Shown: positions 22,018 to 31,573, numbered from the stretch's first letter. The stretch: 64,000 bases of DNA from an uncultured Pelagibacteraceae bacterium (GCA_902591045.1 CACIZC010000005.1:1-64000), one strand, 5' to 3'. Made by a program: numbers and translations. The notes: generated by a model from the letters alone, not told the origin.

Positions 22018-23124
22018 TTAATTCTTCTTTTTTTTCTTAATTTCTGGAAGAGGGAGGTATGGAACTACTCCTGAGCCAGAGTTTTTATCAATAATTACTT
22101 TGTCAATATCAGCTAAAACTTTTTCCATAGTTTCTAAATACATTCTTTCCTGTGTTACTTGTTTTGCTTTAGAATACTCAGTATAAATTGCTATAAATCT
22201 ACTTGCTTCACCTTCTGCAGCAGCTACAACTTGTTTCTTATAGGCTTCGGCTTCTTGTAAAATTTTTTCTGCTTCTCCACGTGCTCTTGGTATAACATCG
22301 TTTGCGTAAGCTTCGGCTTCGTTCTTAGATCTTTCTCTGTCTGCTCTTGCTGCTTGAACATCTCTAAAGGCATCAATAACCTGATCAGGCGGGTCAGCTT
22401 TTTGTGTTTGAACCTGTGTAATTTGAATACCCGATCCATATTCATCTAAAATTCCTTGAGTAATTTCTTGAACTTCAGTTTCTATTTTTGATCTTCCTTC
22501 AGTTAAAATAGATTGGATTTTACTTTTGGCTATGACCTCTCTCATTGCTGTTTCTGAAGCTGCTTTAACTGTCTCTAATGGACTTTGAATATTAAAAAGA
22601 AATTTTCCAGCATCTTTGATTACCCAAAAAACTGAATAATCAATATCAACTATGTTTTCGTCTCCTGTTAACATTAAACTTTCTTCTGAAACATCTCCTA
22701 TACCTGAAGTTCTTCCGGTATCACTTGCAGATCTAAAACCAACATCAATACGATTCACTTTTGTAACTTTAGGTGTAAAAACTCTCTCTACTGGAAAAGG
22801 AATGTGATAATTTAAGCCGGGTTGAGTTGTTTTAATAAATTTCCCAAATCTTAGAACAACTCCTTGTTCGTCTGGCAAAACTCTATATAGGCCACTAAGC
22901 CCCCATAAAATTATTAAAACAAGAAGTCCAAGAAATATAGGTTTGTTACCAGTGGGTTTTCCTCCTGGAAAAATTTTTCCAACTTTGCCCTGTGCTTTTC
23001 TAATAAGATCATCAATGTTTGGGGGAGATGTTCTTTCTCCTGAGCCATTTCCATTTCCGCCTGGAGCTTTTCCTCCTCCTCCCCAAGGTGATTGGTTTTT
23101 AAATATATGATCTTTAAATGACAT
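22018..23124 (-). CDS. hflK: HflK, SPFH-domain membrane protein
   Basis: 368 residues. A glycine-rich, proline-containing cytoplasmic start (SPWGGGGKAPGGNGNGSGE) precedes the membrane anchor at about 62-80 (FLGLLVLIILWGLSGLYRVL), then the SPFH domain (DEQGVVLRFGKFIKTTQPGL) and a charged coiled coil. The N-terminal region is typical of HflK and distinguishes it from HflC. It is the first gene of the hflK-hflC-DUF2065-protease-miaA run and is divergent from mrp, with 54 bases between the start codons. Confidence 0.95.
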   Translation of the reverse strand: MSFKDHIFKNQSPWGGGGKAPGGNGNGSGERTSPPNIDDLIRKAQGKVGKIFPGGKPTGNKPIFLGLLVLIILWGLSGLYRVLPDEQGVVLRFGKFIKTTQPGLNYHIPFPVERVFTPKVTKVNRIDVGFRSASDTGRTSGIGDVSEESLMLTGDENIVDIDYSVFWVIKDAGKFLFNIQSPLETVKAASETAMREVIAKSKIQSILTEGRSKIETEVQEITQGILDEYGSGIQITQVQTQKADPPDQVIDAFRDVQAARADRERSKNEAEAYANDVIPRARGEAEKILQEAEAYKKQVVAAAEGEASRFIAIYTEYSKAKQVTQERMYLETMEKVLADIDKVIIDKNSGSGVVPYLPLPEIKKKKKN

Positions 23125-23178
23125 GACACTTTATATAGTGACTTTTTTGATAAAAACAAGTTATGATAAAGCGATATA

Positions 23179-24003
23179 ATGTCTGAAAACAAAGCTAAAA
23201 TAAGTGATAGTTTAAAAAAAAAGACTGATCCAAAAAATTTTAACAAAAACCCTATAAAAGGAACAAAATTCACCATCATGGTCTCTAGTGCAAAAGGAGG
23301 CGTTGGAAAATCTACCTTTGCTATTAATTTAACTTTCGCTCTTCAAAAAATTGGAAAAACAGTTGGATTCTTGGATGCGGATATTTATGGACCTTCTTTA
23401 CCAAAAATGATTGGGTTAAACGAAAAACCAAAAAGTGATGGAAAATTTTTATTTCCTTTAGAAAAATACGGAGCACAGTTCATGTCTTTGGGGTTTTTGG
23501 TTGATGAAAAAACTCCCATGATTTGGAGGGGCCCAATGGTTATTAGTGCCATTAAAACACTGACAGAAAAAATTTTATGGAAGAATTTGGACTTCTTAAT
23601 AATTGATATGCCTCCAGGTACTGGTGACACTCAGCTTACTTTTGCGCAAGATGTAAAAATTGACGGGACCATTATAGTTTCAACTCCGCAAGAATTAGCT
23701 TTAATGGATGTTCAAAGAGGAATTCAGATGTTTGATAAAACAAAAATAAAAATTCTTGGCCTTGTAGACAATATGAGTTTTTTTACAGGAAGTGACGGAA
23801 AAAAATATAATATCTTTGGTGAAGGTGGCGTCGAACGGACTGCAAAAGAATTTAATAAAAAATTTCTTGGAAAAATTCCAATTAACACAAAGCTTAGAGA
23901 ATCAGCGGATTTGGGTTTGCCTTTAACGTTTAAAGACCCTGATCACGAAATATCAAAAATATTTTCTGAAATTGCTAAAAAGATTACAGAAGATTTTCTT
24001 TAA
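23179..24003 (+). CDS. Mrp/NBP35-family P-loop ATPase, cysteine-free
   Basis: 274 residues. Deviant Walker A KGGVGKST at 39-46, [10 protein letters not shown] at 68-77 and [13 protein letters not shown] at 144-156 mark the Mrp family, which carries or inserts Fe-S clusters. Two things differ from textbook members: the N-terminal MIP18/DUF59 domain is missing, replaced by about 28 charged residues, and the CPxC cluster ligands that normally follow NMS are TGSDGK at 204-209. The whole protein has no cysteine, so it cannot ligate a cluster by thiolates. Its 3' end overlaps convergent thyX by 20 bases. Confidence 0.92.
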   Translation: MSENKAKISDSLKKKTDPKNFNKNPIKGTKFTIMVSSAKGGVGKSTFAINLTFALQKIGKTVGFLDADIYGPSLPKMIGLNEKPKSDGKFLFPLEKYGAQFMSLGFLVDEKTPMIWRGPMVISAIKTLTEKILWKNLDFLIIDMPPGTGDTQLTFAQDVKIDGTIIVSTPQELALMDVQRGIQMFDKTKIKILGLVDNMSFFTGSDGKKYNIFGEGGVERTAKEFNKKFLGKIPINTKLRESADLGLPLTFKDPDHEISKIFSEIAKKITEDFL

Positions 24004-24931
24004 GGCCAAGGGATCCCATTAATTCATTCCATTCTCTTTTTGAAAGCCCAGAATCTTCATGAGTACACTTTTCACCTTTCATCATTTTTTTTACAACAGA
24101 TTTTCCTTTTGAGGATAACTCCATTGCTCCAACACGGTAATCCATAAAAGATTCGTAGGCTAAAGGAACCCATCTTTTTAAAGAATCAATCATTACATCT
24201 GCATAAGCTCTGATCTCATACTGCGCATGACTATCTGCTCTTAGAGAAAGGAAATTGAGCAAGTTTAATAAATCGGTTTTCCAATACCATTGTGTGTAGG
24301 CATTTAATGTGAGATTCATTCTAGCAAGCTCTCTTGCTAATCCTTGTTTATTTTCATCAATAACTGTTCCATCGTATTTTTGATTTAACATTTTTTCATA
24401 ATCATCATAATTCCTTTTTGCATCTTCTTTAAGTAAATTTAAAATTTCATCAGCTTGTTTTCCATTAATTAAATTTCCTCTTCCCTGACGATTATTCTCT
24501 GATTGTGCAGCAAGATGCTGCTTGTCTGGAATATAAAATTCTTTATCGAGAATAGAGTATCTTGCAGAGTACTCATTTACATTGGCAGTTCGATGTCTTA
24601 TCCATTGTCTCGCAACAAATATTGGAAGCTTTATATGGTACTTAATTTCGCACATTTCAAAAGGTGTGCTGTGCCTATGTCTCATTAAATATTTTATCAA
24701 ACCACTATCTGTAGAAACTTTTTTTGTTCCTTTGCCGTACGAAACTCTTGCTGCCTGTACGATTGAAGTATCATCCCCCATATAATCGACCACTCTAACA
24801 AAACCATGGTCTAGAACCGGAAGGGCTTCGTAAAGAATTTTTTCTAATTCTGGTGATGTTACCCTTTTAGTTACATTTTTCTGGGATTGCTGCTCTTTAA
24901 TTTCTTTTTTTTGATCTTCCGTTAATTTCAT
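23984..24931 (-). CDS. thyX: Flavin-dependent thymidylate synthase
   Basis: 315 residues. The ThyX signature RHRX7S is complete: Arg112-His113-Arg114 to Ser122 in [16 protein letters not shown]. The [10 protein letters not shown] segment (84-93) and the C-terminal [17 protein letters not shown] also match the family. ThyX methylates dUMP using methylene-tetrahydrofolate, FAD and NAD(P)H, and releases tetrahydrofolate, so dihydrofolate reductase is not needed. No ThyA is present in this window. Slightly longer than typical (about 220-300) because of a charged N-terminal stretch. Confidence 0.96.
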   Translation of the reverse strand: MKLTEDQKKEIKEQQSQKNVTKRVTSPELEKILYEALPVLDHGFVRVVDYMGDDTSIVQAARVSYGKGTKKVSTDSGLIKYLMRHRHSTPFEMCEIKYHIKLPIFVARQWIRHRTANVNEYSARYSILDKEFYIPDKQHLAAQSENNRQGRGNLINGKQADEILNLLKEDAKRNYDDYEKMLNQKYDGTVIDENKQGLARELARMNLTLNAYTQWYWKTDLLNLLNFLSLRADSHAQYEIRAYADVMIDSLKRWVPLAYESFMDYRVGAMELSSKGKSVVKKMMKGEKCTHEDSGLSKREWNELMGSLGLKENLL

Positions 24932-24975
24932 TTTTAATTAAAACTAATTTTATTAATGAATTATTATATTAATTT

Positions 24976-26046
24976 TTAGTCTTTAAGAAATTCTTTTATT
25001 TGTTCTTCACAGATATTTAATGGCTTTTTTTGAAGTTTTTCTTTATTCCATTCAAGAATTTTATCTATAGATTTATTAAGCCTCCATTTTGGATGCCAAT
25101 TTAAATATTTCTTAGCTTTAAAATTGCTTAATCTGAGCAAATCGGTTTCGGATGAAAATACCTTACTTTTTGTTTTAATAGTTTTGATTGTTAAATCTAA
25201 CGATTTTGCAAATTTATCCGCGATGTATCTGACTGATTGACAGCTACTTAGGTTGGGCCCAAAATTCCAATTTTGAACTTGGCCACGTAATTGATTTTTA
25301 TAGAGCTTTTCTGCGAGTAATAAATAGCCGCTTAACGGTTCTAATACATGTTGCCATGGCCTCACAGATTGCGGGTTACGTAAAATAATTTTTTTAGTTT
25401 TTTTCGCTGAGGCATAAATATCTGGGATTAACCTATCCTCAGAATAATCCCCTCCTCCAATAACATTTCCTGCTCTTACAGTTGCAAGTCTTTGATTAGG
25501 ATTTTTTTTAAAAAAAGAACTTATGTAAGATGAAAATAAATATTCACAACACACTTTTGATGCACTGTAAGGATCGATTCCACCCAATTTATCTGTTTCT
25601 TTAAAAATCTTATTTTTTGAAATATCATAAACTTTATCAGTTGTAATTATTATTGAAGATTTAACATTTTTTATTTTTCTTACTGATTCCAAAATATTCA
25701 TAGTGCCAGTGATATTTGTGTCAAATGTCTCTTTTGGTTCAAGGTAAGAATATCTCACTAGCGGTTGGGCAGCTAAATGAAAAAGTATAGTAGATTTTGA
25801 TTTTTTAATTTCTCTATATAATTTTTTATAATCTCTAATATCGGCTATTATAGATCTATCTATAATGTCACCAACCTTTGCGAGACTAAATAAATTAGGA
25901 TTAGATTTTGGTTTAAGCGCATAACCAGTTACTTTAGCGCCAAAAAGATTTAAAAAAATACAAAGCCAACTTCCTTTAAAACCAGTGTGTCCTGTTACAA
26001 AAACTCTTTTTCCTTTCCAAAAATTTGATTTTATTTTATTTTTCAC
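24976..26046 (-). CDS. rfbG: CDP-glucose 4,6-dehydratase-like sugar nucleotide enzyme
   Basis: 356 residues, extended SDR fold. VFVTGHTGFKGSWL at 15-28 is characteristic of the CDP-glucose branch; the active site has TTDK (135-138) and Tyr160-xxx-Lys164 (DPYSASK). It would give CDP-4-keto-6-deoxyglucose, the entry point for CDP-linked dideoxy or branched sugars. The partner glucose-1-phosphate cytidylyltransferase (rfbF) is not in the window. Last gene of a minus-strand run with a glycosyltransferase, an aminotransferase and a C-methyltransferase, so it probably contributes to a surface-polysaccharide sugar. Confidence 0.87.
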   Translation of the reverse strand: MKNKIKSNFWKGKRVFVTGHTGFKGSWLCIFLNLFGAKVTGYALKPKSNPNLFSLAKVGDIIDRSIIADIRDYKKLYREIKKSKSTILFHLAAQPLVRYSYLEPKETFDTNITGTMNILESVRKIKNVKSSIIITTDKVYDISKNKIFKETDKLGGIDPYSASKVCCEYLFSSYISSFFKKNPNQRLATVRAGNVIGGGDYSEDRLIPDIYASAKKTKKIILRNPQSVRPWQHVLEPLSGYLLLAEKLYKNQLRGQVQNWNFGPNLSSCQSVRYIADKFAKSLDLTIKTIKTKSKVFSSETDLLRLSNFKAKKYLNWHPKWRLNKSIDKILEWNKEKLQKKPLNICEEQIKEFLKD

Positions 26047-26049
26047 TGT

Positions 26050-26961
26050 TTAAAAATTTATTTTTTTCTCGTAGATTATTCTTTCGGTTTTCTTCAGTTG
26101 AAAATATATTCTAGTTACATATTCGCAAATTATAGCCAAGAACATACAAATAAAAATTAATAAAAAAACAATAAAATTTTTATAAAATTCTAAAAGTTGA
26201 AATCCATAAAAAAGATTAATTAGTGAAAAAGTTATTCCAAAAAAAACTAGAAGCAAGGATAGTCTTCTAAAAATTTTTGTAAAAAAGAATGTCTCCTCTA
26301 GTAAGGCATTAATTGCGTAGGTAAAAGTATTGTAAAGACCTAATTTACTTTTTCCTTTCTTTCTAGTTTCTCTATTATATTCAATACCAAAAGGCTTGTT
26401 TGCTAACGCAAAAGTTAGTCCTCGTACATAAGGATATAAATTAGAGTTGTCCTTAAATCCATCAATTACTTTTCTATCAACTAACCTAAAGTCATGAGCA
26501 TCTAAAGGATATTTTATGTCTGCATTTAAATTCATAATCACATAAAAAGTTCTTCTCAGAAAACTTACAAAAGAATTTTCTTTTCTACTTTGCACAACAC
26601 CATAGACAACATCGTTTCCTTGTTCCCATTTTTTTATAAAACTCTCAAAAAGCTCCGGTGGATCCTGTAAATCACAATCAATTACAATTGCTGCATCTCC
26701 CGACGAGTGTTTATACCCTTCCAGAATAGATTTGTCGTAATCGAGGTTGTTTCTAAATCTAATATATTTTACTTTTTTATCTTTTTTACATAGATCACTT
26801 AAAATTTCCTCAGATTTATCATTGCTGTTATTATCTGTAAAAATAAATTCATGATCATAATTTTTAAGTTTCTCTTCAAAAATTTTTTTGACTTTTTCGT
26901 AAGTATTTAAGATATTCTCTTCCTCATTTAAAACTGGAATACAAATAGAAATTTTTTTCAT
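26050..26961 (-). CDS. Family 2 glycosyltransferase with C-terminal membrane helices
   Basis: 303 residues. GT-A domain with ISICIPVLNEEENILNTYEK at the N terminus and DCDLQDPPEL as the metal and donor site; the layout matches the DPM1/ArnC/GtrB group that moves a sugar to undecaprenyl phosphate. Two hydrophobic helices near the C terminus (about 230-290) would anchor it in the inner membrane. Spacing is three bases to the dehydratase gene and nine to the aminotransferase. The sugar transferred cannot be read from sequence. Confidence 0.88.
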   Translation of the reverse strand: MKKISICIPVLNEEENILNTYEKVKKIFEEKLKNYDHEFIFTDNNSNDKSEEILSDLCKKDKKVKYIRFRNNLDYDKSILEGYKHSSGDAAIVIDCDLQDPPELFESFIKKWEQGNDVVYGVVQSRKENSFVSFLRRTFYVIMNLNADIKYPLDAHDFRLVDRKVIDGFKDNSNLYPYVRGLTFALANKPFGIEYNRETRKKGKSKLGLYNTFTYAINALLEETFFFTKIFRRLSLLLVFFGITFSLINLFYGFQLLEFYKNFIVFLLIFICMFLAIICEYVTRIYFQLKKTERIIYEKKINF

Positions 26962-26970
26962 ATCTTTATT

Positions 26971-28095
26971 TTAAAAATTGTTAATAGTTTTTACCACATG
27001 CATTATTTCGGACTTTTTTAAAGTTGGAAATATTGGTAAACTCAATATTTCTTTATAAATTTTTTCAGTAATTTTAAAACTTCTTTTGTTGAATTCCTTA
27101 AATGCAGATTGTTTATGTGGTGGCAAAGGATAATGTATCATAGTTTGAATATTGTTTTTGTTCAAAAATTTTCTAAGTTTGTTTCTTAATTTACATTTTA
27201 TTACAAATAAATGCCATGCATGCTCTATGTTTTTATTGTGATGTGGCATAGTTATTTTTGGATTCTTTATATTTTTTAAGTAAAAATTTGCAATATTTTT
27301 TCTTATTTTTTGATGTTTTGAATAATCTTTCAATTTGTCAATTAAGATTGATGCTTGAATTTCGTCCATTCTTGAATTTACCCCTTTATAAGTATTTTTG
27401 TATTTTCTGTCTTTTAAATTATCAAAAACATCTTCTCCGTAATTTCTAAGTGATTTAAGAATATTATATAACTTTTTATTATTTGTTGTTATAGCTCCAG
27501 CATCTCCGAAAGCTCCAAGATTTTTTCCAGGAAAAAAACTAAAACACGTTGTATCACATATTGATCCAATCATTTTATTATTTATTTTTGCCCCACAAGA
27601 TTGTGCTGCGTCTTCAATTAACTTTAAATTTTTTTTCTTTGCAATTTTTTTAATTTCAAATAAATCTGCGGGATGCCCGTACAAATCCACTACAAGTATG
27701 GCTTTAGTTTTTTTGTTAATTGCTTTAAGTATATTTTGAGTTGAAATATTAAAAGTCCTAGAATCCGGCTCAACAAAAACTGGTTTTAAATTAGTTAATG
27801 TTATACCAAGAATACTTGCAATATATGTATTAGCAGGAACCAACACTTCATCTCCATTTTTCAGATCCCCTAAAATTTTAAAAGCCATGAAGGATAATTT
27901 TATGGCATCTACACAATTTCCTACAGCCACACAATATTTTGACTGACAATAATTAGAAAATTTTTTTTCAAAATTTTTTACGTAATCGCCTAAAAGATAT
28001 CGACCTTTTTTATTTATAATTCTAAAATTCTTTATAAAGTTTTTTTCGTATTTTCTATTTATTTTAGAAATGTTATAAAAATTTACTTTTTTCAT
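26971..28095 (-). CDS. DegT/DnrJ/EryC1/StrS sugar aminotransferase
   Basis: 374 residues, PLP fold type I. Asp162 (EDAAQSCGA) contacts the PLP ring nitrogen and Lys191 in FFPGKNLGAFGDAG forms the Schiff base. Because this lysine is present, it is an aminotransferase and not an RfbH-type 3-dehydratase, which has histidine there. The family converts keto sugars bound to a nucleotide into amino sugars. Next to a CDP-glucose 4,6-dehydratase-like gene, a product such as a 3- or 4-amino-6-deoxyhexose is likely but not proven. It overlaps the C-methyltransferase by four bases. Confidence 0.9.
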   Translation of the reverse strand: MKKVNFYNISKINRKYEKNFIKNFRIINKKGRYLLGDYVKNFEKKFSNYCQSKYCVAVGNCVDAIKLSFMAFKILGDLKNGDEVLVPANTYIASILGITLTNLKPVFVEPDSRTFNISTQNILKAINKKTKAILVVDLYGHPADLFEIKKIAKKKNLKLIEDAAQSCGAKINNKMIGSICDTTCFSFFPGKNLGAFGDAGAITTNNKKLYNILKSLRNYGEDVFDNLKDRKYKNTYKGVNSRMDEIQASILIDKLKDYSKHQKIRKNIANFYLKNIKNPKITMPHHNKNIEHAWHLFVIKCKLRNKLRKFLNKNNIQTMIHYPLPPHKQSAFKEFNKRSFKITEKIYKEILSLPIFPTLKKSEIMHVVKTINNF

Positions 28096-29300
28096 TTTTT
28101 AAAATCTTTGTCTTCAATTATATTTATTATTTTGTTTTTAATTTTTTTATTTCTCAAGTAGTTTTTAATTTCTTTTTTTATATGCCAAGCCAGATTTATT
28201 AAAGGTCTCTTTTTAATTAATTTCTTCAATCTTTTATCTGACTTTATTGGTATATTTGTTCCTGGAGCATAATAACCAATCTTGTTAGAATTATGCCTCT
28301 CATAAATACCATCGATATGATTATTTTTTATATTTAAAATTTTTAGCAATATTGCTGCTCTCCCTGGAAATGCCTTTGCTGGTAGTGGTCCATATACTTT
28401 ATTAAGTTTTAAAATTTGTTTCTTTTTCTTTTTTGTCCAAAAACTAATAAAATGGTTCAGACTTTTTATTTGGGTAAAAAATTTTTTCTCTTTTATAATT
28501 AAATTTTTATTATTAAAATTTCTTTTATTAATATTTGAATAAAAAATTCTAATGTTTCCCCCGTATCTTTTGGGAAATGAATATTTCATTATTCTCATAT
28601 TTAAAAGTTTGGATATTTTTAGAAATGATGTAAAACTATAAGTTCTTGGATGCTCATGATAAAAGGTATCAAATTGTTTTTTGCTAACAATTGACCCTAA
28701 ATAATGATTCTCAATTATCAATATAGTTTGGTTTGATATAATTTTTTTTAAATTTTTAATTAGTCTTTTTAAATCTTCTATATGAGCAAAAACATTAGTA
28801 AATGTTATCACATCAATTTTGGGGTGATTATTTTTAATTTTTTTTGATATTTTTTCATCCATATAACCTTTGTATATTTTGTGCCCTTTTTTTTGAGCGT
28901 CTTTGTAAGCGTTTGTTGGTTCTACGCCAATTGTAATTGATTTATTTTTACGAAAAATATTTAATAAACTTCCATCATTACAGCCAACATCTAAAACTAC
29001 TTTTCCCTTTAAACTTCCTAAGGTTGTTCTGCAATCCGAAACCAATTGGTTCATGCCATGCAAAACATCTTTGGTTAACCTTGATCTATAATGATAGTTT
29101 TCTGGAAATAATACTTTTTTTTTTACCTGAAATTTTTGGTAAGCGGTTACACACTTCTTGCAGAAAGCTATTTGAATTTTATAAAGTTTATTTTTTTTTT
29201 TAGATCCTATTTTAATTAAATCATCGCATAAAGGATGCTTGCCCAAATTTAACACTGTAGGGAGATTTCTTTGATCGCAAATTTCGCAGTAGTTTTTCAA
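28092..29300 (-). CDS. Sugar C-methyltransferase with N-terminal zinc-binding domain
   Basis: 402 residues in three parts. Cys5, Cys8, Cys47 and Cys50 (YCEIC and FCKKC) form the putative zinc site. A SAM-binding domain has VVLDVGCNDGSLL from about 101. The C-terminal domain has the GIYERHNSNKIGYYAPGTNI pattern typical of NDP-hexose C-methyltransferases. Such enzymes add a methyl branch to a keto sugar and occur with dehydratases and aminotransferases. It begins the four-gene minus-strand sugar run and is divergent from a small methyltransferase 36 bases away. Very lysine-rich, with many A/T homopolymers. Confidence 0.86.
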   Translation of the reverse strand: MKNYCEICDQRNLPTVLNLGKHPLCDDLIKIGSKKKNKLYKIQIAFCKKCVTAYQKFQVKKKVLFPENYHYRSRLTKDVLHGMNQLVSDCRTTLGSLKGKVVLDVGCNDGSLLNIFRKNKSITIGVEPTNAYKDAQKKGHKIYKGYMDEKISKKIKNNHPKIDVITFTNVFAHIEDLKRLIKNLKKIISNQTILIIENHYLGSIVSKKQFDTFYHEHPRTYSFTSFLKISKLLNMRIMKYSFPKRYGGNIRIFYSNINKRNFNNKNLIIKEKKFFTQIKSLNHFISFWTKKKKKQILKLNKVYGPLPAKAFPGRAAILLKILNIKNNHIDGIYERHNSNKIGYYAPGTNIPIKSDKRLKKLIKKRPLINLAWHIKKEIKNYLRNKKIKNKIINIIEDKDFKK

Positions 29301-29336
29301 TTTAGATTGTATTATATAACAAAGTTCAATTAAAAT

Positions 29337-29873
29337 ATGAAGGAATTAAAACAGTTTCCAACTACAGACTATAATAAAGGACCCCAAAAGTATTATTTTT
29401 TATCGATAGCAAAAAATATCGTCGAAATTGCTAATTTAGAAAATTCTGAAAAAACTATTTTAGATTTTGGATGTGGAAATAAAATTTTTAGTAAGATTTT
29501 GACCAAAAAAAAAATATTAAATTATGATGTAAAACCTGAATTTTCTGAAGTAAGCAATTTTGAAAATTTAAAATTTGATATTGTAATCTTCAATCATGTT
29601 TTAATGTATATGACGCCAAGTGAAATTGAAGAGATTCTTAATAAAATTCAAAAAATAAATCCTGAATGTGAATTAATACTTGGTCTTTCACGACAAAATT
29701 TTTTAAGTAAAATTGGAATGTTTTTAACATTTAATTTTGATGCTCACAAAAAAACTAAATCATCATATAAAGAACAATTAGAAAAATTTGAGAAAAAAAC
29801 AATATTAATAAAAAACAAATTAAAGATTTTTGGTATTACAGATATATTTTATTCAAAATTTAAAAATGACTAA
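29337..29873 (+). CDS. Small class I SAM-dependent methyltransferase, substrate unknown
   Basis: 178 residues. SAM motif I is ILDFGCGNKIFSK at 41-53; the acidic motif II (NYDVKPEFSEV) and a FDIVIFNHVLMYMT strand follow, as in Methyltransf_11/23 proteins. It ends soon after the core fold, so there is no separate substrate domain. The stop overlaps the start of the next gene by eight bases (ATGACTAA), which suggests the two products act together, perhaps on a lipid-linked or surface sugar. No more specific assignment is possible. Confidence 0.8.
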   Translation: MKELKQFPTTDYNKGPQKYYFLSIAKNIVEIANLENSEKTILDFGCGNKIFSKILTKKKILNYDVKPEFSEVSNFENLKFDIVIFNHVLMYMTPSEIEEILNKIQKINPECELILGLSRQNFLSKIGMFLTFNFDAHKKTKSSYKEQLEKFEKKTILIKNKLKIFGITDIFYSKFKND

Positions 29874-31449
29874 TATTAGAAACTCTCATCATATTATTTT
29901 TATATCAATTATTTTATTAAATTATTTTTTTCCATTATTAATTTTTAGAGAAATTACACTTTTTTATCATGATAATTTAGATAGTATTGTGGTTTATAAC
30001 CATGTACTCGGAAAAATTTATCAAGAAGGATTGAATTATTCAGATATTTTTTTAGGAGGAGAAATTAGGGCACATTTTTTAAGACATTTTATTAAGCCTT
30101 TTATACTCTTATATACAATTTTTAGTTCTGAATTAGCTTACTGGATTACTGATTTATTAGTAAAATTTACTTGTTATTTTTCTTTTTTTATACTTGCAAA
30201 CAAAATAACTAAAAAAAAATTTATATCTTGTCTAAGCTCTACATTATTTGTTTCATTAAACTCATATACTACTTTAGGTTTTGGTTTGGCAATTCTTCCA
30301 TATATAATTTATTTAGTAGTTTTTAAATCTCAGATTTCACTTAAACATTATTTAATTTTAATTTTTTTTGGACTAAATACAGATTTAATTGCAGATATTT
30401 TTTTTATTCCAATAGTGTTATGTATAATTTTCATTATTAATAGAAAAATATTTTCTCAAAAATTATTACATATTATAAAAATTTTAAGCATTTTTTTCGC
30501 TTGCACAATAATTTCAAGCTCTAATTTAATTTATTTACAGTTTTTTGGAGAAGAAATGCATCGTGAGGAATTTTTTAATCAAAATATAACTTTTATAACA
30601 AATTTAATTGATCATATTTTATATATATTTCGTATATCTATTAACCTTAATTGGACACTATTTTACAGTTTCCCATACACTGTTATTTATGTGCCTTTAA
30701 TTTTGTTTTCATTTTTTTCAAGAAACAAAATTGTTAAAGAATTTTTATTGTTTATTTTTTTAATACATATTTTTTCTTTCCTTTTAAATACTGAAATACT
30801 TACAAATTTAAGAAATAATAGTTTTGGTTTAATTAAGACTTTTAATTTATCCTGGATTAAAATTTATTTTCCAATTTTATATGCTTTTTTATTTCTTTAT
30901 TTACTATCTGGTAGTAAGAAAATAACATCAAATTTTTTGATAGTTTTTAGCTTAATTTCAATTTTACTATTTCAAATTAATTCATCGGCTGTCCCATTTG
31001 TTAAAAAATATTTAATCAAGGAAGAAAATTATAGAAATCTATACACCTTCAATGGTTATTATTTATTTGATGAATATAAAGAAATAAAAAATGTTGTTAA
31101 AAATAATAGAGTCTTATCAATAGGACTTGATCCAATGGTTGCTGTTATGAATAATATTAAAACAATAGATGGCTATCATGCGTTATATCCTTTGTACTAC
31201 AAAAAAAAGTTTAGAAAAATTATAGAGAGAGAATTGCTAATAAATGAAGATTACAAAAAAAGATATGACAATTGGGGAAGCAGAGTCTACGCTTTTGTTA
31301 ATGATCCTAATAATATTTTAATAAACTTTAAAGAGGCTAAAAATTTAGGTGCTAATTATATAATTTCTAAATACCCAATTAATTCAAATGAGTTAATTTC
31401 TAAGTGCGAAAATTGCAATATTAGCCTGCACCTTTATCAAATAAAATAA
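29866..31449 (+). CDS. Large multi-pass membrane protein of unknown function
   Basis: 527 residues from the ATG at 29866; an ATG at 29830 in the same frame would add 12 residues inside the methyltransferase gene, but the overlap ATGACTAA and the hydrophobic start favour the later one. About ten to twelve membrane helices run from residue 10 to about 380, with a longer C-terminal domain (YRNLYTFNGYYLFDEYKEIK, IGLDPMVAVMNNIKTIDGYH, ISKYPI). The TFYHDNLDS-like FYHDNLDSIVVYNHVL after helix 1 resembles the acidic first loop of GT-C membrane glycosyltransferases and of DUF6044-type proteins; this is inference. Extremely AT-rich, with many runs of T. Confidence 0.75.
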   Translation: MTNIRNSHHIIFISIILLNYFFPLLIFREITLFYHDNLDSIVVYNHVLGKIYQEGLNYSDIFLGGEIRAHFLRHFIKPFILLYTIFSSELAYWITDLLVKFTCYFSFFILANKITKKKFISCLSSTLFVSLNSYTTLGFGLAILPYIIYLVVFKSQISLKHYLILIFFGLNTDLIADIFFIPIVLCIIFIINRKIFSQKLLHIIKILSIFFACTIISSSNLIYLQFFGEEMHREEFFNQNITFITNLIDHILYIFRISINLNWTLFYSFPYTVIYVPLILFSFFSRNKIVKEFLLFIFLIHIFSFLLNTEILTNLRNNSFGLIKTFNLSWIKIYFPILYAFLFLYLLSGSKKITSNFLIVFSLISILLFQINSSAVPFVKKYLIKEENYRNLYTFNGYYLFDEYKEIKNVVKNNRVLSIGLDPMVAVMNNIKTIDGYHALYPLYYKKKFRKIIERELLINEDYKKRYDNWGSRVYAFVNDPNNILINFKEAKNLGANYIISKYPINSNELISKCENCNISLHLYQIK

Positions 31450-31455
31450 TTTTCT

Positions 31456-31483
31456 TTGATAATTTTTTTTTTTTGAGTAAAGT
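31456..31483 (+). promoter_or_regulatory. Possible promoter of ssrA
   Basis: TTGATA (31456-31461) and TAAAGT (31478-31483) are 16 bases apart, separated mostly by a run of T. Initiation would fall near 31490, where the acceptor-piece hairpin begins. The -10 element is weak and AT-rich sequence makes chance matches likely. Confidence 0.35.
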
Positions 31484-31487
31484 GTTT

Positions 31488-31569
31488 TTGTTGGTTTACC
31501 AACTATAACGATAAACGAATTTCGTAATAAACATTGCGGACGTGGGGGCAGTACCCACCACCTCCACCA
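31488..31569 (+). ncRNA. ssrA: tmRNA acceptor piece
   Basis: The 3' tRNA-like half. GTGGG and CCCAC form the T stem around a seven-base loop GGCAGTA, which does not follow the usual TTCRANY; the acceptor strand CACCTCC and the ACCA end (31566-31569) follow. The CCA is encoded. Upstream, the GTTGG-TTTA-CCAAC hairpin at 31490-31503 may mark the start of the transcript or of the piece. The 5' limit is a guess within about ten bases. Confidence 0.85.
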
Positions 31570-31573
31570 TAAT

